From: Streptomyces varsoviensis
GTDB taxonomy: Bacteria > Actinomycetota > Actinomycetes > Streptomycetales > Streptomycetaceae
NCBI RefSeq assembly: GCF_000718635.1
Contig: NZ_JOBF01000013.1
Coordinates: forward strand, 381,803-445,802
Length of the DNA: 64,000 bases
Reading direction: 5' to 3'
Below, piece after piece: positions 43,517-52,954 of this stretch; positions within the stretch are counted from its first letter, which is position 1; every line of letters starts with the position of its first letter. The notes beneath the pieces are model-generated. The model was not told the origin of the DNA, did no database searches, and worked only from the letters and a program-made list of their open reading frames with translations. The translations under genes and the position numbers were made by a program.

Positions 43517-44590
43517 TCAGTCCTTCGGCGTGCGCAGGAGGGCTTCGATGCGGGCCGCGGCCTGGGCCAGGTGGGCTCGGGAGGCGGCTAGCTGGTCCGG
43601 GGTGACGCCGTGGTCGCGGGCGGCGTCGCGGATGTCGTCGCGGAAGCGGTCGAGGAGGCGGTCGAGGTCGCGCGGCGGGTTCTGCGAGGCGGCGTCGTCG
43701 GCGGTGGCCCACTCCGGGGCGGGGTGGGCCGGCTCGGAGCCGGCGTCCTTGCCGAGGTCGACACGATCGACCGTGACCTCGGGGCCGGGCTCGGGGCGGC
43801 TGGTGTCCCAGGGCTGGCCCGCCAGCGAGCCCAGTTCCTTGGCCAGGGCGTTGACGCCTTCGAGGATGCCGCTGGGCCAGTCGCCGTGCCGGGCGTGTTC
43901 GCGGACCTGTTCCTGCACGCGCTCCTTGATGCGCAGCACCTCGTCGCGCGCGTGGTCCTGGGCCTGCTTGGCCTGGCGGCGGGCCTGCTGGGCGTCCTGG
44001 CGGGCGCGGCGGCTCTCCTCCTTCGCCCGGCGCGCCTGCTCCTTCCACTCCTGCTTGGCCTGCTTGAACTCGTCCTTCGCCCGCTGCCAGCTCTCCTTGT
44101 CGCCCCACACCCCGTCGAAGAAGTCGGACGCCTCCGGGAAGCCCATACGGGAGGAGGCCCCCGAATGGCCGGAGGGACCGGCGGAGGACCTTGAGGACTT
44201 CGCGCGGGTCTCGCGGGCCGCCTCGCGCATCTCGCGGCGCAGGTCGTTCGCCGAGCCGCGCACGTCCTCGCGGATCTCCGCGGCGAGTTCGGAGACCGAC
44301 TCGCGGATCTCCAGCTCCAGTTCGGCCAGCTCGCCCTGGCGGTCGGCCAGTTCGGCGCGGCCCGCGTCGGTGATGGAGTAGACCTTGCGGCCGCCCTCGG
44401 TGGCGTGGGTGACCAGGCCCTCGGCCTCCAGCTTGGCCAGCCGGGGGTAGACGGTGCCGGCGGACGGCGCGTACAGGCCCTGGAAGCGCTCCTCCAGCAG
44501 GCGGATCACCTCGTAGCCGTGGCGCGGCGCCTCGTCCAGGAGTTTGAGGAGGTAGAGGCGGAGTCGCCCGTGGGCGAAGACGGGGGGCAT
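43517..44590 (-). CDS. PadR-family regulator with long coiled-coil C-terminus
   Basis: 357 residues, far longer than plain PadR proteins. The N-terminal winged helix (1-85) is canonical (LYLLKLLDEAPRHGYEVIRLLEERFQGLYAPSAGTVYPRLAKLEAEGLV; GGRKVYSITDAGR). Then come about 210 residues of charged, Arg/Glu/Ala/Gln-rich helix (KAKQEWKEQARRAKEESRRARQDAQQ-like) and a C-terminal acidic helical domain. The ATG overlaps the stop of the DUF4097 gene (TGATG), so the two are one transcription unit. The pair is a familiar Streptomyces arrangement; the ligand is unknown. Confidence 0.85.
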   Translation of the reverse strand: MPPVFAHGRLRLYLLKLLDEAPRHGYEVIRLLEERFQGLYAPSAGTVYPRLAKLEAEGLVTHATEGGRKVYSITDAGRAELADRQGELAELELEIRESVSELAAEIREDVRGSANDLRREMREAARETRAKSSRSSAGPSGHSGASSRMGFPEASDFFDGVWGDKESWQRAKDEFKQAKQEWKEQARRAKEESRRARQDAQQARRQAKQAQDHARDEVLRIKERVQEQVREHARHGDWPSGILEGVNALAKELGSLAGQPWDTSRPEPGPEVTVDRVDLGKDAGSEPAHPAPEWATADDAASQNPPRDLDRLLDRFRDDIRDAARDHGVTPDQLAASRAHLAQAAARIEALLRTPKD

Positions 44591-45477
44591 CAGAGGTCCT
44601 TCCGCTCGGTGGCGTTCGCGGCCGTGCCGCCGGCGTCGGCGGTGTCGTCGGCGCCCGCCTCGGACCGCGGCCTGCGCAGCAGCGCCACCGAGCCCGAGAC
44701 GGTGGTGACCTTGAGCTTGCCGCTGCCCGCCCCCAACTGTCCGGTGACCCGCTTGGCGCCCCACTGGCTGCTGACCCGGAGGTCGTCGAAGGCGTTGGAG
44801 AGCGCGCCGCTGGCCGTGTTGGCCTCGACCTCGGCGTCGGCCGCGTGTGGCAGCCGGATGGCGACCTCGCCCGAGACCGTCGTCAGGTCGATGCGGGAGC
44901 TCTTGGCGCCGGGGGAGAGGTCGACGACCATGTCGCCGCTGACGGACTCCGCCTTCACGGCGCCGCTGCCGCTCTCGATCAGGGTGAGGTCCCCGTTGAC
45001 CGAGTTGAAGCGCAGGTCTCCGGTGAGCGCCTGCGCCTCCAGCCGGCCCGACACGGTGTCCGCGCGGACCTCCCCGGTCAGGCCGACGAGCGTGGTGTCG
45101 CCGCTCACGCCGCGGACGTCCGTACGGCCCGACACCCCCGAGACGACCGCGCCGGCCTCGACGACGCCGACCTCCACGCGGGTGCTCGTGGGGACGGTCA
45201 GCGTCACATGGGCGGTGCGCCGGCCTCCGGTGGGCGTGAACCACTTGAGGAAGTACTTCCAGGTGAGGTCGTCATAGGTGACGGTGAGGTCGCCGCCGTC
45301 GTGCGTGACGGTCAGCGGCGGGCCCTCTATCGCCGACAGCTCCAGCCGCGCGGGCCCGCTGTCGGACCCCACGACGTTGACCGTGCCGCCGACCAGGCGT
45401 ACGTGGAGCGTGGTGACCGGATTCTCGAAGGTGAGTTTCCGCGGTGCGTCGAGCGACCACTCCGATGGCGCCGGCAT
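44590..45477 (-). CDS. DUF4097-family beta-helix protein
   Basis: 295 residues consisting of short beta-strand repeats (TDVRGVSGDTTLVGLTGEVRADTVSGRLEAQALTGDLRF ... SVSGDMVVDLSPGAKSSRIDLTTVSGEVAI), the hallmark of DUF4097 adhesin-like beta-helices. No signal peptide or membrane helix, so cytoplasmic. The ATG at 45477 follows GGGAGG. First gene of the DUF4097-PadR operon, with palindromic ATATCG sites just upstream. Function unknown. Confidence 0.85.
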   Translation of the reverse strand: MPAPSEWSLDAPRKLTFENPVTTLHVRLVGGTVNVVGSDSGPARLELSAIEGPPLTVTHDGGDLTVTYDDLTWKYFLKWFTPTGGRRTAHVTLTVPTSTRVEVGVVEAGAVVSGVSGRTDVRGVSGDTTLVGLTGEVRADTVSGRLEAQALTGDLRFNSVNGDLTLIESGSGAVKAESVSGDMVVDLSPGAKSSRIDLTTVSGEVAIRLPHAADAEVEANTASGALSNAFDDLRVSSQWGAKRVTGQLGAGSGKLKVTTVSGSVALLRRPRSEAGADDTADAGGTAANATERKDL

Positions 45478-45510
45478 CCAGGGCCTCCCTGAGTCGATGG
45501 GGGACGCAAC

Positions 45511-45546
45511 ATATCGCGTCTCTCTGCGATACACGATATATCGCGG
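45511..45546. promoter_or_regulatory. ATATCGCG palindrome cluster, probable PadR operator
   Basis: Within 36 bases: ATATCGCG (45511-45518), GCGATA (45526-45531) opposed by TATCGC (45539-45544), and the perfect palindrome CGATATATCG (45534-45543). It sits 34-69 bases before the DUF4097 start, the right place for autoregulation by the PadR protein encoded downstream. AT content contrasts strongly with the flanks. Confidence 0.65.
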
Positions 45547-45720
45547 CCTCTGGATGTCAAGCGAAGGTCGCCGGTCCGGTCGGGTGAGCCCCGCCCCAGT
45601 CCCGGCGACGCGATATGGCGCGAGTCGGCGGCGCCCGCGACCTCGTGGCCCGGGCCGGACCTCGTCCGCCGACCTCGCCCCCGGGGTTGCCGAGGTCGCC
45701 CCCTGCTCGTCCTGCGCGTC

Positions 45721-45909
45721 CTATTCGTCGTACTCGTCGTACTCGTCGTCCAGCCGCGCCAGCCACGTCGCCAGCCGCTCCACCGGCACCTCGAAGTCCG
45801 GGTTCAGGTCGACGAACTCGCGCAGCCGCTCGGCCACCCAGCCGAGGGTCACGTCCTCCTCGCCACGCCGGTTCTCCAGCTCCTCGATGCCGCGGTCGGT
45901 GAAGTACAA
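45721..45909 (-). CDS. DUF6104-family small protein
   Basis: 62 residues from a TTG at 45909 (read MYFTDRGIEELENRRGEE), with GGAGCGAC upstream. The rest, including TLGWVAERLREFVDLNPDFE and VERLATWLARLDDE, matches a small protein conserved throughout Streptomyces. It ends in a repetitive DEYDEYDE. The open frame extends 65 codons upstream, but that part has no family match and overlaps the promoter side of the next locus. Cytoplasmic; function unknown. Confidence 0.8.
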   Translation of the reverse strand: MYFTDRGIEELENRRGEEDVTLGWVAERLREFVDLNPDFEVPVERLATWLARLDDEYDEYDE

Positions 45910-46137
45910 GAGTCGCTCCGAATGGTTCCGGGAAGTCCGGCGGATCCGGGTGGACCCGCGAGGGATTCGAAAGGGTGCCGACGGGCCCCGAGCGGTGCGC
46001 CGAGGACCCTCCCCACCAGGATATTGGCCCCCTGGCCAGGGCCGCCCGGCGGGCGCGGGGGTGCGCTCGGCAGCGGCCGGGGATACCCTTGCCGGACTCA
46101 ACACACAGGTCGAGAGGCCCAGTTGACGGGGGACGGC

Positions 46138-46503
46138 ATGGCTGACGCGATCAAGCAGGTGGTGCTGCCGGACGGCACGCCGGTCTGGGCGAGAATCTCG
46201 CTCGCCGAGGGGGCGGGCGGCAAGTACACCGAGACATGGTCCGGCGACGCCGTCGCCGCCCGGGTCGAAGGGCTGAACGAGCTGGTCAGAGGCGTCGCGG
46301 GGTCGCTGCGCGAGGCCACCCGGCGGGCCCGGCCCGACGAGGTCGCGGTCGAGTTCGGGATCGAGCTGACGGGCGGGGCGGGCAAGGTGTTCTCGCTGCT
46401 CGCCAACGGTGAGGCGAAGGCCGCGATCAACGTGACCCTCACCTGGAAGGGAGGCACGCTGGCCGCGCCCGACGGCGCGACCGGGGGGAGCGACGGCGCG
46501 TGA
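46138..46503 (+). CDS. CU044_2847-type trypsin-co-occurring small protein (TRYPCO1)
   Basis: 121 residues. The pattern VVLPDGTPVWARI ... VEFGIELTGGAGKVFSLLANGEAKAAINVTLTWK matches the small beta-rich family that sits beside trypsin-like proteases of bacterial conflict systems. The GTG of the protease gene overlaps its stop by 4 bases, so both are made together; a role as substrate, inhibitor or adaptor of the protease is inferred from that. The ATG at 46138 has GGGGGA. It opens the eight-gene run that ends at 58848. Confidence 0.85.
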   Translation: MADAIKQVVLPDGTPVWARISLAEGAGGKYTETWSGDAVAARVEGLNELVRGVAGSLREATRRARPDEVAVEFGIELTGGAGKVFSLLANGEAKAAINVTLTWKGGTLAAPDGATGGSDGA

Positions 46504-48584
46504 GCGTCTCCTGGAACGCGCTCGCGCGTCGTGTCCAGCGGGCCACGGTGCGCATCCAACCGGCCGTCGACGGGTATGCCGAAGGGGGGCTCCACCCCGA
46601 AGCCCTCGAAGACCCCGAAGCCCCCGGCGGCCGCGCCCTCGCCGCGCAGCCGACAGCCTGGGGAAGCGGGTTCTTCGTGGCGCCCGGCTGGGTGCTCACC
46701 TGCGCTCACGTACTGCGACGGGAGGAGGGGGGCATCGGGATGGGTGAGGGCGGCCCCGGCGTCCACGAGGTCGGGCTGGTCTTCGACGGCCGCAGCGCCG
46801 TCGGCGAGGTGCGCCACGCCCTGCACAGCCCCGAGGACGGCGTCGACATCGCCATCATCCGCGCGTACGACGCCGAGCCGCACGTCTTCCTGCCGCTCTC
46901 CGAGGACACCGGCGACCCCGGCGACCAGATCCTGTTCTTCGGCCACTCCCGCGAGACCGGGCCGCTCCGCCCCATCAGCGTCGTCGGCACGATCGGCGGC
47001 ACCGTGGCCGCCACCCGCGGCGACAGCGCCAACGAGCAGTACCTCCTCGACGGCATGACGGTCCCGCGCGGCGTCTCCGGCGGGCCCGTCTACCACCGGG
47101 CGCGCGCCGAGGTCATCGGCATCGTCACCCACCAGGCCGACGACCGGCGCGGCGGCCTCGCCTCCTCCCTGATGCAACTGCGCGGCCTCTTCACGGAAGG
47201 CGCCGGCGACCTCTACCACCTGCTGTGGCAGGCCCACGACCACGCCCACTACACCCACCACTTCCGCCCCGCCCAGACGGACGGCCCGCTGCGCGCCATG
47301 GAGAGCTGGACGACCGTACGGGCGCGGGCCACCCCCGAGCACGGGCGGCCCGAGGGGCCGCTGAGCCACGCCCGGCGCACCGAACTGCGCGGCCTGCTGG
47401 CGGCGATAGCGCCGCCCGAGCACCCCCGCAGCGTCATCGCCGCCGTCGAGGCGGTGCGCGGCGACTGGGTCGAGCCGGACACCGTCCCCCACCTGTGGCG
47501 CGACGGCCTGGACCTGCTGTACGACGTGCGCGGCCGCACCACCTTGGAGGCGACCCTCCTCTACAGCGTCGCCGTCGCCGAACAGGCCCCCCTGGAGGAC
47601 CCCGAGCCGCGCCGCCGGCTGCTGGCCTGGTACACCGCCACCGCCCGCGAGGACGGCCTCCTCGACCGGCTCGACGGCCCCCGCGAGGCGCTGCGCGCCT
47701 GGGGCGCCGCCGTCCGCGAGGAGCGCGCCGCCGCCGGGCTCGTACCGCTCGTACGGCTGGAGGTCTACGAGCTGTACTACCGCGCGGACGCGGGCCATTC
47801 GCGCGCCGTCCACTACGGCTGGACGCTCTCCGGCACCGACGGCGACGAGTTCGACACGGGCTTCCGCGGCCAGGACGACAGCGGCGTCCTGCGCGAGGAC
47901 CTGGCCGGCCGGCTCCTGCGGCCGCTGGCCCGGGCCTTCGACTGGTCCGACCGGCCGGGCCGGCCCGCCGCCCTCGAAGTCCGGCTGCCGATCGGCCTGT
48001 TCGACCTCCCGGTGGACCGCTGGCCGGTCGCCGGACGCGATCCGCTCGGCGCACAGCGCCCCGTGACCGTACGCTGGGCGGAGCGGCCCGGGCCGCCGTC
48101 GTCCGGGCGGCAGTCGGAGGACAGCCCGCGGCGCGCCCACGAGCGCCGCTGGAAGGGGATAGCGGACGGCCCCCTGCGGCTGTACGCGCTGCACGGCGAG
48201 GACGGCGCGCTGCGCTCCACCATCACGCTGTCCGAGCTGCGGGAGGCGGACCCCAAGGCGGTCCCCGCGCTGTTCTGCCCGGCCGAGGGCCCGGTGCCCG
48301 AGGAGGTCCTGCTCCGCGTGGTGAGCGCCGGCCACGGCATCGCCGTATGGAACAGGGACGCCGCCTGGCGGTACGGCTGGCGGGAGTTCGAGCGCGGCCT
48401 CCGCGGGGCACTCGCGTCCGTGCCGCGACCCGACGCGCTGCCGGCGGCCCTGCACCGGCTCCGCGCCGGGGCCAACGCGCGGGATCCGCGGGCCTCCTGG
48501 TGCGAGGACCTGGCAGTACTGTACGACCCGGCCCCGGCCGCGGAAGCGCCGCCCGAAGAGGAATATCTGTGTGAACCGCTGTGA
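46500..48584 (+). CDS. Trypsin-like serine protease with VMAP-C domain
   Basis: 694 residues. The N-terminal chymotrypsin-fold protease (about 10-230) has a complete triad: His70 in LTCAHVLR, Asp116 in EDGVDIAII and Ser193 in RGVSGGPVYHR. No signal peptide, so it acts in the cytoplasm. A helical middle (about 300-410; LRGLLAAIAPPEHPRSVIAAVEAV) and a C-terminal VMAP-C-type domain (VRLEVYELYYRADAGHSRAVHYGWTL ... ALEVRLPIGLFDLPVDRW) follow. VMAP proteins are the third member of vWA-MoxR-VMAP ternary systems, where an NTPase switch is thought to release a lethal effector such as a protease. GTG start coupled to the preceding gene. Confidence 0.88.
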   Translation: MSVSWNALARRVQRATVRIQPAVDGYAEGGLHPEALEDPEAPGGRALAAQPTAWGSGFFVAPGWVLTCAHVLRREEGGIGMGEGGPGVHEVGLVFDGRSAVGEVRHALHSPEDGVDIAIIRAYDAEPHVFLPLSEDTGDPGDQILFFGHSRETGPLRPISVVGTIGGTVAATRGDSANEQYLLDGMTVPRGVSGGPVYHRARAEVIGIVTHQADDRRGGLASSLMQLRGLFTEGAGDLYHLLWQAHDHAHYTHHFRPAQTDGPLRAMESWTTVRARATPEHGRPEGPLSHARRTELRGLLAAIAPPEHPRSVIAAVEAVRGDWVEPDTVPHLWRDGLDLLYDVRGRTTLEATLLYSVAVAEQAPLEDPEPRRRLLAWYTATAREDGLLDRLDGPREALRAWGAAVREERAAAGLVPLVRLEVYELYYRADAGHSRAVHYGWTLSGTDGDEFDTGFRGQDDSGVLREDLAGRLLRPLARAFDWSDRPGRPAALEVRLPIGLFDLPVDRWPVAGRDPLGAQRPVTVRWAERPGPPSSGRQSEDSPRRAHERRWKGIADGPLRLYALHGEDGALRSTITLSELREADPKAVPALFCPAEGPVPEEVLLRVVSAGHGIAVWNRDAAWRYGWREFERGLRGALASVPRPDALPAALHRLRAGANARDPRASWCEDLAVLYDPAPAAEAPPEEEYLCEPL

Positions 48585-48597
48585 CGAGGAGCGAGAC

Positions 48598-49599
48598 GTG
48601 AACGACTGGCTCATCTACCGGGGCACGGGCGAGCCGCACCGCCGGATCGACGAGCTCCCCGCCCCGCCGCCGTGGCGCGACTTCGACGGCGGCCCCGAAC
48701 TGGCGCCCGCCGACGCCGCCGACAGCTCCTCCCAGCGCCGGCTGGGACCGGTCGGGGAGGCCGAGCTGTTCCGCCCGGAGGGCGAGGAGCTGGAGCTGAT
48801 CAACGCGGCGCTCTATCTGCGCAGGCCGCTGCTGGTCACCGGCGACCCCGGCACGGGCAAGTCCACGCTGGCCCACGCGGTGGCCCGGGAGCTGGGGCTG
48901 GGCCGGGTGCTGAAGTGGCCGATCGTCAGCCGCACGACGCTGACCGACGGGCTGTACCAGTACGACGCCATAGCCCGCCTCCAGGACGTACAGCTCGGCG
49001 GCGGGCCCGACCACGCGGTGGACGCGGCGGCGCCCCGCGGCATCGGCGGCTACATCCGGCTCGGCCCGCTCGGCACGGCGATGCTGCCCTTCGGCAGGCC
49101 CCGCGTGCTGCTCGTCGACGAGCTGGACAAGAGCGACATCGACCTGCCCAACGACCTCCTGAACATCCTGGAGGAGGGCGAGTTCCCCATCCCCGAACTG
49201 GAGCGCATCGCCGACCGGGAGCCCGAGGTCGACGTGCTCACCGACGACGGGCGGCGGGTGCGCATCACCGGCGGCCGGGTGAGCTGCCGGGCGTTCCCCT
49301 TCGTCGTCCTCACCAGCAACGGCGAGCGGGACTTCCCCGCCGCCCTGATGCGCCGCTGCATCCACCTGCCGCTCGGCCGCCCCGACAAGCACCGCCTCGC
49401 CGCCATGGTCCGCGCCCACTTCGGCGAATCCGGCGTGGCCTGCGGACAGGAGCTGATCAACGAGTTCCTGACCCGCTCCGCCACCGAGCTGGTCGCCGCC
49501 GACCAACTCCTCAACGCCATCTACCTCTCCAGCTACGCGACCAAGAGCACCGAGGACCTCGCCAAGACCCTCATGCGGCGGCTCGACCGGTCGAGGTGA
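48598..49599 (+). CDS. MoxR-type AAA+ ATPase
   Basis: 333 residues. Walker A is GDPGTGKSTLAHAV with Lys88, Walker B is VLLVDELDKSDIDLPNDLL with Asp174 and Glu175, sensor 1 is VVLTSNGERDFPAALMRRCIHL with the arginine finger region. The GTG at 48598 with AGGAGCGAG upstream is better than the GTG at 48571, which overlaps the protease gene. MoxR ATPases work as chaperones with vWA-domain partners; the vWA gene follows directly, overlapping by one base (TGATG). Confidence 0.9.
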   Translation: MNDWLIYRGTGEPHRRIDELPAPPPWRDFDGGPELAPADAADSSSQRRLGPVGEAELFRPEGEELELINAALYLRRPLLVTGDPGTGKSTLAHAVARELGLGRVLKWPIVSRTTLTDGLYQYDAIARLQDVQLGGGPDHAVDAAAPRGIGGYIRLGPLGTAMLPFGRPRVLLVDELDKSDIDLPNDLLNILEEGEFPIPELERIADREPEVDVLTDDGRRVRITGGRVSCRAFPFVVLTSNGERDFPAALMRRCIHLPLGRPDKHRLAAMVRAHFGESGVACGQELINEFLTRSATELVAADQLLNAIYLSSYATKSTEDLAKTLMRRLDRSR

Positions 49600-52500
49600 T
49601 GGATGTGTCCGCCGTGCCCGACGACCCTCTGGCCGATGTGATCGGCCTGCTGCGCGAGCACGGCCTCGACCCGTCGGCCGAGGAGGTCGCCGACGGGCTG
49701 TGGCTCGCCCGCTACGCCATGCCGCCCGCCGACCCGGCCGCCGCGGAGCCGCTTCCCGAGGCGCCGCCGCCCGCCGGCCTCCCCGAGGGCGGCGCGCGGC
49801 CGGGGGAGCCGCCGCCGGGCGAGGCGCCGCCCCCGGAGCCGAGGCGGCCCGACGGCTCCGACGCCTCCGATGACACGGACGGGCCGGACGCCGTCGCCCT
49901 CCACGCCGTCGGCGGCGCGGCCGGGCGGCGCACCGTGGCCGGGGTGCCCATCGCGGTGCCCGCCGCCGCCACCCTGCCCAGCCTCCTCAAACTCCAGCGC
50001 GCCCTGCGCCCGTTGCAGCGCTACCGGCCCTCGGCCCCCGCCATCCGGCACACCCTCGACGAGAGCGCCACCGCCGAGCGCAGCGCCCGCGCCGGGATGG
50101 TGCTGCCCGTCTTCAAGGCCGTCGAGCGGCGCGAGACGAGCCTCGCCCTGCTCATCGACGCCTCCCCGTCGATGGCCGTGTGGGACCGCACGCTGGAGGA
50201 GGTCCGGCAGGTCTGCGAACAGCTCGGCGCGTTCCGCGACGTCCAGGTGCACCGGCTGCACGAGGTGCCCGGCGGCACACCGCTGATCGGCACCGGCCCG
50301 CGCGGCCGCGAACGGCTGCGCGCCGCCGACCAGTTACGCGACCCCACCGGCCGCCGCCTCACCGTGCTCATCAGCGACTGCGTCGGCCCCCTGTGGCGCA
50401 GCGGCCAGGCCCACAAACTGCTGCACCGCTGGGGGCGGCAGGCCCCCGTCGCCGTGCTCCAGCCGCTGCCGCAGCGGCTCTGGTCGCGCACCAGGCTGCC
50501 CGTCGAGCCCGGCACCCTGCACCGCGACGAGGAGCCCGGCGCGCGGCTGCGGTTCGCCTCCGCGCGGCGCGGCCCGAGCTGGGACGGCGCCACCGCCGAC
50601 CCCGCCGCCGAGGGCGCGCTGCCCGTGCCCGTACTGCCGCCCACCGAGGCCGCGCTGGGCACCTGGGCGCGGCTGCTGTCCGGCACGGGGACGGCCGCGG
50701 CCCCCGGCGCGGTCGGCTGGGTGCGGGCCGACCAGGAGGCCGCCCCGAGCGTCGAGGGCGGGCCACCGCGGCGCTCCCCGCGCGAGATCGTGCGGCGCTT
50801 CCGCTCGACCGCCTCCCCGGCCGCCGTGAAGCTCGCCGTGTACCTGGCGGCGGCCCCGCTGACGCTGCCCGTCATGCAGTTGGTGCAGCGCACGATGCTG
50901 CCCCACTCGGGCCCCGCGGAGATGGCCGAGGTGCTGTTCAGCGGGGCGCTGCGGCAGCTCGACGCGGCGGACGCGGACGATGGGGAGCAGTGGTACGACT
51001 TCCACGAGGGCGTACGGAACGTCCTGCTGGGCCCGCTGCCGCGGGACGAGGCCACCCTGGTGCTCAAGCACTGCTCCGAGTACGTGGCGCAGCGCTTCGG
51101 CACGGGCGCCCGCAACTTCCCGGCCGTCGCCGCGGCCCAGCTCACCGGCGTGCAGCGGGCCGGCGAGACGCTGCTGGCGGCGCCGGAGGCCGCGCTGCCC
51201 GCCACCGCCGCGCGCCGCGCCGAGGACCGCATGCCCCGCCCCTTCGCCGAGGTCTCCTACCAGGTGCTCCAGCGCTATCTGCCGACCCGCGCCGCCGAGC
51301 CCGCCACGCCGTCCCCCGCCGCGCCGCCCGGCGGCCGCGCCGGCGCCGTGGCCCGCGCCCGCGAACAGCTCGCGCGCTACGACGAGCGGGGCGCCGTCGA
51401 ATGCCTGCTGGAGGCCGCCCGGCTGCTGCGCTACGCCGCCGAGTCCGCGGCCGGGCCGCGCCCGGAGGCGGAGGTGCTGCTGGCCGAGGTGCTGCTGCGG
51501 CTGTGGGAGGACCAGGGCGACCCCGGCGTGCTGCGGGAGGCGCAGGAGCCCGCCGCGGCCGCCGCCGCGCACCCCGACGCCGAGCCGCGCGCCCACCGGG
51601 TGTTCGGCAAGGTCCTGCACGCCAGCGCCCGCGAACTGACCTCCGCGAACGGCCCCGAGGACGCCGGGCAGTTGCTGCGCGCCGCCGAACGCGAGCTGCG
51701 CCAGGCCGCGGCGCGCGACGGCGCGGTCGGCGGCTCGGTCGACGGGGCGGCCCTCGACGCCGCCCTCGAATGGTCCTGGGTGATGTGGGACCTGTGGCGG
51801 CACACCGACGACCCCGGTTTCCTGGAGCGGGTGGTGGAGGAGCTGACGGCGCTGGTCGACGACCCCGCGCCCAGCCGCCGCCGGCTCGGCCCGCTCCACC
51901 TCCAGCTCGGCCGGGCGCACCTCGCGCTGGCCGGCGCCCAGTCCGCGCCGGGCGCCGCCCGCTCCATGGCGCTCCGGGCGGTCGCCCCGCTGACGGCCGC
52001 CACCGAACTCCTCGAATCCGTCGAGGCCCACGCGCAGTTGTACGTACGGGCGCTGCTCGACCTCGCCGACGCGCTGCTGCTCGGCGGCGAGGCCGGCCAC
52101 GACAGGGTGCTCGCGGTGCTCGACCGCGCCCGGCAGCTCACCGAGGACACGCCCGTACAGGCCGAGACGCTGACCCGCACCGCCCGCGTGCACCGCGAGC
52201 GGTACGCGGCCTCCGGCGACCCCGGCGAACTGGAGCGGGCGGTGCGGCTGTACGCCGGGGCGCGCAAGGCGCTGCGCGCCGGGGACGCCGCCTACGCCGA
52301 CGTGCTCACCGACTGGGGCGAGACCGCGCTGGAGCTCGCCCGCGCCGCGCCCGGCCGGGCCGGCGCCTCCGCCGCCGTGCGGGTGCTGCGCGAGGCCCGC
52401 GCCGAGATGGTCCACGACGACCCGCGGCTCAACCGCACGCTGCTGCTGCTCGGCCGCGCGCTCCTGCAGCGCTACGCCGACGAATGGGACGTCGTCGACC

Positions 52501-52889
52501 TGCGGGAGGGCGAGTTCATCCTCAGCCGGGCGGCCGCCGGCGCCCAGGACCCGATGCGGGCCGCCGCCGCCTGGTACGACCACGGGCGCGCCCAGGAACT
52601 GCTGGGACAGCCCGAACGCGCGGCCGACAGCTACGAGTCCGCCGCCGACGCCGCGCTGCTCGCCCGCGACGGCCTGTCCGGCGCGGCCCGCCGGGACGCC
52701 ATGCGGATGGCGGCGGGCGCACTGCACCGCGGCGGTGAGGCGCTGCTCGACGCCGGGCTGCCGGTGGCGGCGCAGCGCTCGTACCAGCGGGCGCTGTACT
52801 GGTGGGACCTGCTGCCGGCGGCGGACGAGGGGGAGCGCGCGGCCACCGAGGAACGCCTCCGCCGACTCGCAGAGGATCACAGGCCATGA
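49599..52889 (+). CDS. SAV_2336-type vWA protein with helical-repeat C-terminus
   Basis: 1096 residues. The N-terminal about 60 residues (DPLADVIGLLREHGLDPSAEEVADGLWLA) match the SAV_2336 N-terminal domain, followed by a Pro/Glu linker. The vWA domain (about 180-330) keeps the MIDAS start Asp187-x-Ser189-x-Ser191 (LLIDASPSM) and a later TVLISDCVG strand. A winged-helix-like segment (about 400-500; MLPHSGPAEMAEVLFSGALRQL) precedes a long Ala/Arg/Leu TPR-like solenoid (about 580-1090). This is the metal-dependent partner of the MoxR ATPase. The ATG at 49599 overlaps the upstream stop by one base; the adjacent GTG at 49596 is an alternative. Confidence 0.87.
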   Translation: MDVSAVPDDPLADVIGLLREHGLDPSAEEVADGLWLARYAMPPADPAAAEPLPEAPPPAGLPEGGARPGEPPPGEAPPPEPRRPDGSDASDDTDGPDAVALHAVGGAAGRRTVAGVPIAVPAAATLPSLLKLQRALRPLQRYRPSAPAIRHTLDESATAERSARAGMVLPVFKAVERRETSLALLIDASPSMAVWDRTLEEVRQVCEQLGAFRDVQVHRLHEVPGGTPLIGTGPRGRERLRAADQLRDPTGRRLTVLISDCVGPLWRSGQAHKLLHRWGRQAPVAVLQPLPQRLWSRTRLPVEPGTLHRDEEPGARLRFASARRGPSWDGATADPAAEGALPVPVLPPTEAALGTWARLLSGTGTAAAPGAVGWVRADQEAAPSVEGGPPRRSPREIVRRFRSTASPAAVKLAVYLAAAPLTLPVMQLVQRTMLPHSGPAEMAEVLFSGALRQLDAADADDGEQWYDFHEGVRNVLLGPLPRDEATLVLKHCSEYVAQRFGTGARNFPAVAAAQLTGVQRAGETLLAAPEAALPATAARRAEDRMPRPFAEVSYQVLQRYLPTRAAEPATPSPAAPPGGRAGAVARAREQLARYDERGAVECLLEAARLLRYAAESAAGPRPEAEVLLAEVLLRLWEDQGDPGVLREAQEPAAAAAAHPDAEPRAHRVFGKVLHASARELTSANGPEDAGQLLRAAERELRQAAARDGAVGGSVDGAALDAALEWSWVMWDLWRHTDDPGFLERVVEELTALVDDPAPSRRRLGPLHLQLGRAHLALAGAQSAPGAARSMALRAVAPLTAATELLESVEAHAQLYVRALLDLADALLLGGEAGHDRVLAVLDRARQLTEDTPVQAETLTRTARVHRERYAASGDPGELERAVRLYAGARKALRAGDAAYADVLTDWGETALELARAAPGRAGASAAVRVLREARAEMVHDDPRLNRTLLLLGRALLQRYADEWDVVDLREGEFILSRAAAGAQDPMRAAAAWYDHGRAQELLGQPERAADSYESAADAALLARDGLSGAARRDAMRMAAGALHRGGEALLDAGLPVAAQRSYQRALYWWDLLPAADEGERAATEERLRRLAEDHRP

Positions 52890-52954
52890 GTTTCCGCGCG
52901 GTAGCGAATGGGCACATGTTCTCAGCTAGGCAACGCGCTTGTGAGGAGAGCAGG

